Positions 56,306 through 64,000 of a stretch of 64,000 nucleotides of DNA are shown in pieces. The position numbers were made by a program, and so were the translations under genes. The DNA is taken from positions 62,001 through 126,000 of the forward strand of contig JAQMWT010000071.1 in assembly GCA_029834535.1 (NCBI GenBank), in the 5' to 3' direction. Within the stretch, counting starts at the first letter, position 1, and every line of letters begins with the position of its first letter. Below the pieces are notes generated by a model, which saw only the letters and a list, made by a program, of their open reading frames with translations, ran no database searches and had not been told where the DNA came from. Origin of the DNA: Chrysophaeum taylorii (lineage: Eukaryota; Sar; Pelagophyceae; Pelagomonadales; Pelagomonadaceae).

Positions 56306-57865
56306 GGTGCCTTGGAGGTCCCTGGCTACCTCCCCCGCCTCGCCTCGGTCCTGGGTGCCACTTCTTTTCGCACAGGTAACGAGTTGCACCGTTGGCACCA
56401 CCTCCTCGCATCCGGTTGCCGCCTGGGGCGGGCACTCGAGACTGCGTGGGACGGACTTCGGGATGATCTCCGTACCACGCTGGCTTCCCACGGCGGCGCT
56501 GGTTCCGGCGACCCCGCCAACGTTCATCTCGTCGACGGTCCTCTCTCCCACGAATTCGTCTCCATGGGCGTCCTCGTCGACCCCACCATCTCGACACCCG
56601 TGCTCATACCCCAACTCCAGCGTGCTCTAACCTCCCAGCGCGAGACAGCTCGGGCCACTGCACTCCAGCGCCTTGCGGCCACCCTTCCCATCACCGAAGC
56701 ACTTCGAGTAGCGGCGTCCTCATGGGATCGCTTCTCGACCACGTTCATCAGCTCGTGGCCCAGCTCTGGCCTTCAAATCCCCAACCGCTGCTGGGCTGAG
56801 ATGTGTGCCCAGTACTTTGGCTACCCCTCTCCAGCTTGTTTGGGCCTCGTGGGCACTCGCATTCTGGGCACTGACGTCGTTCTCGACGCTCACGGCAAGG
56901 TGCTTCTCACGTAGGCCAACCTTGTCAACCGCGGAGGAGCGCGGACCACCTGGCATGACGGCCAGCTCGACTGCGTCCACGGCAGCGTCAAAGAGGCCGG
57001 CATCCCAGCCCTGTCCGAGGTTTTCGGCATCTTTGCTGACGTCGTCGCCCCTACCATTCGCACGCGCCTCTACGGCCGGTACCGAGGCAATCTCGCCCGA
57101 CGTCAAGTCGTCCCAGACATCCTCACCACGCTCGACAACAAGGAGCAACTCTACGACATCAAAACCCTCGCTTGGGGTTCGTTGTACACCGCCCACGCCC
57201 TCCATCCCTCCCACCCGTCGCCTGTCGATCGGCGCGCAGCGCAAGTCCACTCCGAATACCTCGCTCACGCCCGCGGCATCGACGCCATCATCCCCCAGCC
57301 GGGTACAGCACCACCGCCTGGCTTCTTGGGCCCTGTCGAACAGCGGCTACGTAGCTACGGCACCGTCGCCGGCCTCGTCTTTGGTGCCTTCGGTGAGGCC
57401 AGCGCGGCGTGCCACGCTCTCGCCCAAACATGCGCAGAGCGCATCGCTGCGCGAACCTGGGTGACAAGCGGCTGCGCCAACTTCACAGAGGCAAAGGCGG
57501 CCCAAACTCGCCGCATCTACCGTGAGTGGGGGATCGCCAACGCATTAGGCCGGGCTCGCTGTGCCCTCACCGCCCTCACCCATGTCGCCGCCTCGGGGAA
57601 CCCCGCCCAGGCCGCCCGATCCCAGCAGGACGTCACCCTTCGTCGCACATACGTCCGGCGGCAGCATGCGTACGACCTACGGGCGGGGCCCGTCCTCTCT
57701 TCGCCTGCCCCACGCCTCGGCGATGACCCCGACTAGGTCCCGCGTACTTATCTCCGCCCGTCAAGCACATCCTTCATACCCCACAAACCCACCCACATCC
57801 TTCATGCTCCCCACACACACCCCCCCCTCTTAGCAGTCGACATTTAAAGACAGACAGACAGAGAG
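56306..57865 (+). mobile_element. LINE-type retroposon 3' part with PD-(D/E)XK-like domain
   Basis: One frame runs from about 56,300 to the stop at 57,736, interrupted by a single TAG at 56,912. After the TAG, VVPDILTTLDNKEQLYDIKT places P-D and D-x-K in the order of a PD-(D/E)XK nuclease, followed by a conserved tail GTVAGLVFGAFGEASAACHA. Similar C-terminal regions occur in protist non-LTR polyproteins. The 3' UTR ends CCTCTTAGCAGTCGACATTT plus a (GACA)n tail. The reverse transcriptase is missing, so the copy is 5'-truncated. LINE assignment rests mainly on tail and truncation pattern. Confidence 0.6.
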
Positions 57866-57985
57866 ACTCTTAGCAGTCGACATTTAAAGACAGACAAAGA
57901 GAGAGACAGAACAGACAGATTAGTAGTAAGGTCCTACTAAGGAGGAAGGAAGATAAAAATCCTCAAGTCCGTTGAGTCATTTGCG

Positions 57986-58306
57986 ATGATGCTCGAGAGA
58001 GACGCGCCCCCCGCAAAAATGTCCAAGAGGTCGCACGACTATAGTGCGAGAGTTTCTTCCGAGCTCGAGATCGTGCGGAGGCAGATCGCTGAGAAGGAGC
58101 AGAAGCGCGAGGAGTTGACAGCCATGTTGAAGGCAGCAAGCGATGATCCCGTTGACAAAGATTTCTACGGTGCTTGTAGCGAGTGGGTCTCGAAGGATAT
58201 CGCTGGGCTCCGCGCTGAAGAAGAGGCGCTGATGCTTGCGCTGTGAGTGTGTGGTTGAAATACTCGGCACGGTTGTCGATAGAATTTGGCGCGCCATCAA
58301 AACGAC

Positions 58307-58337
<31 letters not shown>

Positions 58338-60049
58338 GTCTCGCGGTTCGAGAGAAGCAACAACCTCACCGCAGGCGAGATCCTTCAACCTGGTGGAATC
58401 GCCGCGATGACCTCGAACAGTTCGCCGCCGAGGTCGTCGAGTTGCACCAGACATGCTGCGCGCTGGAGGACAATTGGGATGCGGAGGGGTTACACAAGAA
58501 AGTGCAACACGCCGGGCACGGCGTGCTGGTGCAAGAACCGTCGATCGCGATCGACAACGACTCGCAGGATTCAAAGAATAACGCCGTGATCACTCGAATC
58601 GAGCAGCGCTCGGTGGCGCGGCACGCGATCGAAGCCGCCAACGACCGCGGTGACGTGATCGTCGTGGGCGACCCTGGCACCGGAAAGACGCGCGGCTCGA
58701 TGTTTTTTACCATGCAAGAGCTGCTAGCGGCAAATAAGACCGTGATGCGCGTTGGGTTCAAGGAGTCCGAGATCATCCTCTTCAGACCCAACAACGAGGG
58801 CAAATACGAAGTATGGACGCGGCAGGACGCGTGGACGTGGCGCAATACGAACGTCTCGAGCGACCCCGAGGCGTTCGTACTCATAGACCCGCCCGAAAAT
58901 GGACACTACGAGGACATGGCCTCGTGCCGCACCATAAAATTCGCTCCGACCGACGAGGAGCAGCATTACAAGAATGCGAACAAGGACAAGATCGTCCTCT
59001 TCACCGGACCGCCGACCAAGGAGGAGTTGTGCGCCATGATACCGACGCTCTGGACCGCGAATACGGCCCCTGGAAAGACGTTCGACTCGCTCGAAAGCAA
59101 GAAAAAAGAAATCTTGCAGCGGGCGCTGCTGGTGGGCTGCGCGCCTCGGTACGTGTTCAGCGAAGACGCTTTCCTCGGACGCGCCCAAAGTGTCAAGGCT
59201 GTCGCCGAAAGAACCGTTGGGGAGCATCATTGCACGAGCGAGAATTCTGTCGCCGACGTACTGGGTTTTTATGCGAAAAAAGAAATCTCGTCGGTTTGCT
59301 TCACCATCGCTCCGACCCCTGGCGGCGGCGCTTTGACGACGCCGACGTGGCGGGACAGGCACACGATCTATGTCATCGAGTCGATGCACGAGCTTGCCCG
59401 GCTCTCAATCCACCCATTTGTCGTCGAGGAGCTCCAGCGCTCCCACGAATCATTCCTCGACTCTTTTTTTTTCCCCACGTTTCGCCATGATGTATGCACC
59501 TTCGTGCTCTCCGTGCTGCCCTCCGACTGGGAGCCGGGACGTCCTCTAGACGCTCTCGAACTTGGACGCACGGTGACGAATTATCGAGGGACCGAACGGT
59601 TTTTGAAAGCGCTTAAATATCACGACAACGACGGATTGATGTACGTGAGCCCAAGCAGAAAGTTTCCGGTATTCATCGACTTTGCTTACGGTCCGACTTT
59701 ATGGTTCAACGTCGACGGCGCGCAGAATAATGAGCTCGAATCGGAAGCGGTGCTGCGCCTCCTCGAAGGTATCGGTGTCGTGGAAATGTGCGGCCAAGGC
59801 CAGTGGCAGACTGTTCGCGGCAAGGAGACCTTCAAGGCCACCTTGGTCTTCCTCTACTTTCCTCCGTTGCCGCCGAGGTGCACCATACCCCCCGAGTACG
59901 AGGACCTGATCAATCGGCACGTCGAGGTCAAGTATTGGTGTCTTGTTGATATTCTCGAAGAGGTGACAAAAAAAGTCAAAAACATCGCCAAGAACTACAA
60001 GATTGGCGAATTCCTGTTCTGGCCGCGACGTCGAGAAGAAGACGCCTAG
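57986..60049 (+). CDS. Two-exon P-loop NTPase, RHS/Crinkler-like, about 643 aa
   Basis: Exon 1 57,986-58,242, intron 58,243-58,374 (132 nt, GTGAGT...CCGCAG, with a TTG repeat), exon 2 58,375-60,049. Start MMLERDAPPAKMSKRSHDYS; a second Met is at residue 12. Residues 20-115 form a charged coiled coil (VRRQIAEKEQKREEL). Walker A GDPGTGKT is at 184-191 and a Walker B-like VLID at 254-257. The rest, including FVVEELQRSHESFLDSFFFP, resembles the NTPase body of RHS (retrotransposon hot spot) and Crinkler-type proteins of protists, but this is a remote match by eye. Location next to LINE copies fits the RHS habit. Confidence 0.65.
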
Positions 60050-62335
60050 CGCGCCGCCGGGTGAGTCAATCTACGAGTCATCATATCACGCGCTCGCCTT
60101 TGAGTCGCGCGCACTCTACCATTCGGATATATTTTTTTTCAATCGCGGCAAAGCTTGGTGGTGGTGGTGGTGGTGGTGGTGGCAAGCATTTCAACAAATT
60201 GTTTTGATACAAAGTCCTTCTTCTCGCCCCTGGTGGCGGTCGTGAACCACCAGTACTTCCGCCGCCGCTTGCTTGGATCTTGTTGACTCGACAGACGCTC
60301 GTGATATGCCGCACGGGTGCACCTCCTGGATGCCTCGAAGAACATCTCTCTTTGCGCTTGGGGGTGACGACCGCGACGACGCGTGCTCTATTCTTGAGGC
60401 AGCGGGAGTCACCAGCTCTTTCTTCGCTTACTTCAGGTAGTTTTTGTTTCTCTTCGGCTCCAACAACAACAACAAAGGTGTATGTGATTGGTACCAATTT
60501 TTTTGAACACCACTGACGCGGAGCACGAGGTCGACGTTGGCCATGTTGGCGGCGTCCGACAACAATATGACTCTCCTTCCCGGTAGGAGGAATAGCAGGT
60601 GCAGCAACAGGTTTTGTCTTTGCGTCTGTCCTCGAAAGACATGACCAGCCCGGTGGAGGACACAGAGTTAGTTTGCGCGTGATTAGTAGGGTAAATAAGA
60701 CTTACGCGAGCCTGGCTTCGTAGTAGTATTGGAAAGAGGTGTTTTAACGGCCGACCCAAAACGACGACTGGGGATATATATATATGCACGGTCGTTTCGA
60801 CAGCACTGCTTCCGCAGCTGAGACTCCAGGTTTCATTCAAAAAAAAGGTGTGGTACTGTCGAGGCGGTATCCTCCGACAAAACTCGACAGTCGCAAGAAA
60901 GAAACTCGGGCTCAAGGGGTTGAATCTTCTTTTCCTACGACGATGGTTTTTTTCAGCGGGGGGCTACGCCCCGACAGTGCAGGGCATCCAGTAGCAGCCC
61001 CCGGGAACTAACTCCCAGAGAACCGCGCTCGTCGTGATGGAGAGACGCCATCGTAGAGGCGGGAATGAGAGTGTTGATGCCAATTTGACGGGAAACGCGG
61101 TAGAGGAGACCACGTAGATTGTCACTACCCTCCGCGAAATTACCAACTACAAACCCCAGCACGCACGCACTCGGGGTCCAAACTCCGAGAGGCGGTCCCG
61201 GAACGGACCCCGCGAGGCTGCCGGGTCGCAGAATTTCATTTCCTGTCGGCGTACGCAGCGTGCTGCGCGACGGATTTGATGTCGTTGGCCCGTTCCTTGT
61301 CGACCGGGCTCGGGGTGCTGCCATAATTCGCGGCGGCGATCGATGTAAGTGGTCGGATACCAAGACGATCGTTTTTTTTGCCCTCGGCGGAGACCGCCCG
61401 GAGTAGGCGTCGTTCCCGGTGGCTCCGCGATTGAAAAGTCAGGAACGGGCCTCGACGCGGACTCGAAAGAACGGAAAGAACGCCGGGCGAGGGGTGGGCA
61501 ACGCAATTCCAGAACAACAAGCCCGAGGGCTCGACCATGTGCCGGACGCCCCCTTCGCGCATACGAGGCCACTCAACACGTAATGCACCGAGTCGTCGTG
61601 CATACGCAGGACCGAGCTCCGTTGCGGTTGACCGAGCGCGATTGTCCGCGAGCAAGACGTTGCCGTACGGGTCGTCGAGAACCCGCTGGGTGTCTGTCGC
61701 CAAGAATGCCACGCCCCGGACAGCGGTACGCAGGCCGGCAACGGCAGCCCGAAGAAGTTGCCACAACGACTTCCGGCGGGAAGTCGCTGTTCGAGAATGC
61801 CAGATATCGCGAGGAAGCCACCCAGGCGGTGGAGAGCTAGCTTGTCGTCGGCGCATAGGAAGGACACCACCTTGCGGACGTCACGCGCAGGGAGAGCACG
61901 AAGGTCCGCCTCAAGGTGCTCGACGCGAAGAGCCTCGCGTTGTCTCTTCGCGACCCGCTGTACCTCTTCACGTACGGGGCTCCGGCTGATGTGCCAATGC
62001 CCGCGCATTGCACTGGCGCGGCCAATGGGCCCTCGTCAGGCCTCCCGGCGTCCGCCTGGCGCGGGCCAGCAAGGACGTTGGTTGGGACGCCGCAAGGGTC
62101 GCGAAGCGCGAGCTCGTGTTGGCTACGTCGTCGAAGGAGTTATTACGCCCCAGCAAAAAGGGCGCGAGCGGCTCGCAGAAGCCGCACACTGTGCCGCCCA
62201 TGGCTAGAGAGCGGCTGAGCATGCGGAGGAGGACCGCACAGGCGGTCTCCCCAGCGATGAAAGCCGGATCGAAATCGAGATCGGCACGCACGGGCGGCGG
62301 CCGGCTGACGGCAAGGGTTTAGGAGTAAACAAGTG
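60050..62335. other. Unassigned region, possibly decayed mobile element
   Basis: Overlapping minus-strand frames at 61,236-62,008 (206 and 189 codons) share no recognisable domain and switch frame repeatedly. A (GGT)n run lies at 60,160-60,182. No gene is supported. Confidence 0.35.
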
Positions 62336-62652
62336 CAGGCCAGTAAGTTCACCTGGTCCCAATCTCTAACCCCAGTAAGTTCACCTGGTCCCAGTAAGTT
62401 TCATATAAGTTCACCTGGTCAGTAAGTTCACCTAGCTCTAACCAACTCCTTTGAGCTCGTCGCTCTCGCCTCCGCCAATCTAAGCTGCTTTGGTCCGCAC
62501 GCGCCGCCAACCTTTGAGTTTACTCTAAAAACCCTTTACTCTGAGAACCCTAGTATGTTCACCTGGTCCCAGTTAGTTCACCTGGTCACTCAGCTCACCT
62601 AGTCCCAATCTCTAACCCCAGTAAGTTCACCTGGTCCCAGTAAGTTCACCTA
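62336..62652 (-). repeat. Minisatellite downstream of Helitron helicase, copy 2
   Basis: Same ~19-bp AGTAAGTTCACCTGGTCCC array as at 53,725-54,068, including the preceding AACAAGTGCAGGCC. Confidence 0.8.
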
Positions 62653-63243
62653 CAGTGCGCGTGTAGACGCCGTGAGGGGGCTTATGGGTATTGCGCAGCA
62701 CGTGTGGGGTAGGGTGGAGTCGTCGACCCAGAAGAGCATATACTCGGGGTTGCTGATCGACAGAGAGCCACGTAGAGCTGGACGTGACAGAAGACGGGCT
62801 TGGGCGAGAGGACGCCGACCTCGCGGGGCGTCTGGCCCTGGCTCTTGTTGATCGTTTGGCGTAGGCGGGCCTTAAGGGATACAGGTTGGAGGAGCCTCGG
62901 TGACACGACACGATCGATCATGTATCTAGTACCATTGCAGTGGCCGTACGACGTGTCGAGGTTGCGAAGACTTTAAGCTCGCGATCAAAGTCAGCATGCC
63001 GTTGGTTGTCAGGGAGTCGAAAACTCGACTGTAAAGAGCGAGGCGTCGTCTTCCGACCCAACCTAGTCGGCCGAAAAGAACTCCGACGCCTCGTCTCCGG
63101 GAAAAAAAGGCCGCGGTCATGCGCGCGTTGTCAGCATCGACAACATCGTTTCGACGGGGCGTGAGAATGGCGCGCTGAAAGAGCCGCCGCGGGTCGTGGA
63201 AATAGTCTGCGAGGTCGCCGTAGACGGCTTGGAGGATCACTGT
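62653..63243 (-). pseudogene. Helitron-type Pif1 helicase C-terminus, copy 2
   Basis: Minus-strand order: AVYGDLADYFHDPRRLFQRA (63,230-63,170) and ILTPRRNDVVDADNARM, then a degenerate CNGTR block, then RQTINKSQGQTPREVGVL with SPKPVFCHVQLYVALCR (62,860-62,760). These match the last three conserved motifs of Pif1/Helitron helicases (RAIL.P.N..V; CNGTR; INKSQGQT...QLYVALSR). At least one frameshift interrupts it. The upstream Rep/helicase part is absent, cut at about 63,243 near another LINE end. Confidence 0.8.
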
Positions 63244-63284
63244 CTGGCTCTTGCGCCTACCTGAGCCTTACCCTGATTCGGGGG

Positions 63285-63410
63285 ACAGACACCGACTAGG
63301 TCCCGCGTACTTATCTCCGTCAGGCACATCCCTCCTACCCCACAAACCCACCCACATCCTTCATGCCCCCCACACACACCCCCCTCCTAGCAGTCGACAT
63401 TTAAAGACAA
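63285..63410 (+). mobile_element. LINE 3'-end copy, 5'-truncated
   Basis: From CCGACTAGGTCCCGCGTACT to CAGTCGACATTTAAAGACA, matching the end of the LINE at 57,733-57,850. Tail is only one or two units. Confidence 0.75.
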
Positions 63411-64000
63411 ACTGCGGCAGTAATGCCCATTTCCTCCCACTTGCCTGCCTGCCACCTGACTTACCCCGATTGCTGCCCTGGTATTGACCTTGTATCTTTG
63501 GGGGGGGGTGTCATCTCGACACCTTCACCTGCGCTTCCACTGGACCCAATGTACCGGGCATTTGTATTGCTTTCTTGCTGTCTTCTTGATATTACCCTCT
63601 TTTGATTGTCCGATTTCGTGATGGCGTGAGGTATTACGCTGAGATCGGGCGTGTGGCGTAAGGAGAATTTTAGGGGCTACCTGGCGTGCCTTCGAATCCT
63701 GGCTCGCCGATCGCGTCCGTGCCTTTGGAGGGATCACTGGACGAGGATGGCCGTTCTCCCGCCACGCGACCACAAACAACTCCTGCGCCTGGTCCTCTCA
63801 ACTTGAGGATCGGCTGTTGCTTTATGATCAAGGATAATCGAAATCAGAAATCAGGGTGACACATGTCACGGAAAAGGAAGATGATGTCAGAGAAAACTCT
63901 GACATCATCGGAACGGAGTAGGGTGCCCCTGATAATGGGGGGCCCTAGAAGAGGGGTAAGCCTTAGGAGGCGGGAGTTGCCGCCACAGGACTCCCCTGGT
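63411..64000. other. Unassigned end of window with a strong hairpin
   Basis: No gene is supported. 63,880-63,909 is a perfect 13-bp inverted repeat (GATGATGTCAGAG / CTCTGACATCATC) around an AAAA loop, preceded by a smaller GTGAC...GTCAC inverted repeat at 63,857-63,870. Confidence 0.5.

Noticed and set aside
61236-62008. Overlapping minus-strand frames of 206 and 189 codons
   Set aside because: A LINE reverse transcriptase was considered, but no catalytic motif was found in any frame.

Overview
This is eukaryotic nuclear DNA. The genes are split by very short GT-AG introns (about 41-130 nt), and the window holds a copia retrotransposon, hAT-like DNA transposons, Helitron remnants and LINE/SINE-type retroposons. 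A RAP-domain protein with 18 tandem 37-residue AWAFATAG repeats and a CHCHD2-type protein suggest a photosynthetic protist, most likely a pelagophyte-like stramenopile. A haptophyte or dinoflagellate is possible. The organism call is inference; no rRNA, tRNA or plastid gene was seen.

Layout. 1-15.4 kb is accessory DNA: two decayed copia elements, decayed hAT-like transposases, and copies of a 3'-anchored retroposon with a (TTAG)n tail. Four copies in the window have target-site duplications. 15,476-20,857 is a full-length copia element with 96-99 bp LTRs and a 5-bp duplication, broken by two frameshifts. 20.9-31.5 kb is a gene island: a JmjC/cupin dioxygenase (-), copy A of a large multi-exon Myb/SANT gene (+), a CHCHD2-like gene (+) and a carotenoid-oxygenase-like gene (+). 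32.2-38.25 kb is a composite hAT element containing an internal insertion, a solo LTR and a nested 866-bp inverted-repeat element. 38.4-49.2 kb is a second gene island: the RAP gene (-), copy B of the Myb/SANT gene (+) and an unknown gene (-). 49.8-64 kb is again repeat-rich: another hAT-like element, two Pif1-type Helitron helicase ends with minisatellites, a 1-kb (GACA)n tract, a LINE fragment with a PD-(D/E)XK-like motif, and one two-exon P-loop NTPase gene resembling RHS/Crinkler-type proteins.

The most notable item is the Myb/SANT gene pair (22.46-28.94 kb and 42.06-48.36 kb). The encoded protein joins a GNAT-like N-terminal region, a conserved unknown block, an acidic stretch, one Myb/SANT repeat and an AP2-like end; the next conserved block ends in a weakly homeodomain-like segment. 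The copies keep the same intron positions and are nearly identical over long stretches, yet differ sharply in the Myb recognition helix. Each carries its own frame-disrupting indel at a different place. A third, decayed fragment at 30.2 kb lacks the intron and looks retroposed. The gene is not recognised; function in DNA or chromatin binding is inferred from the Myb repeat only.
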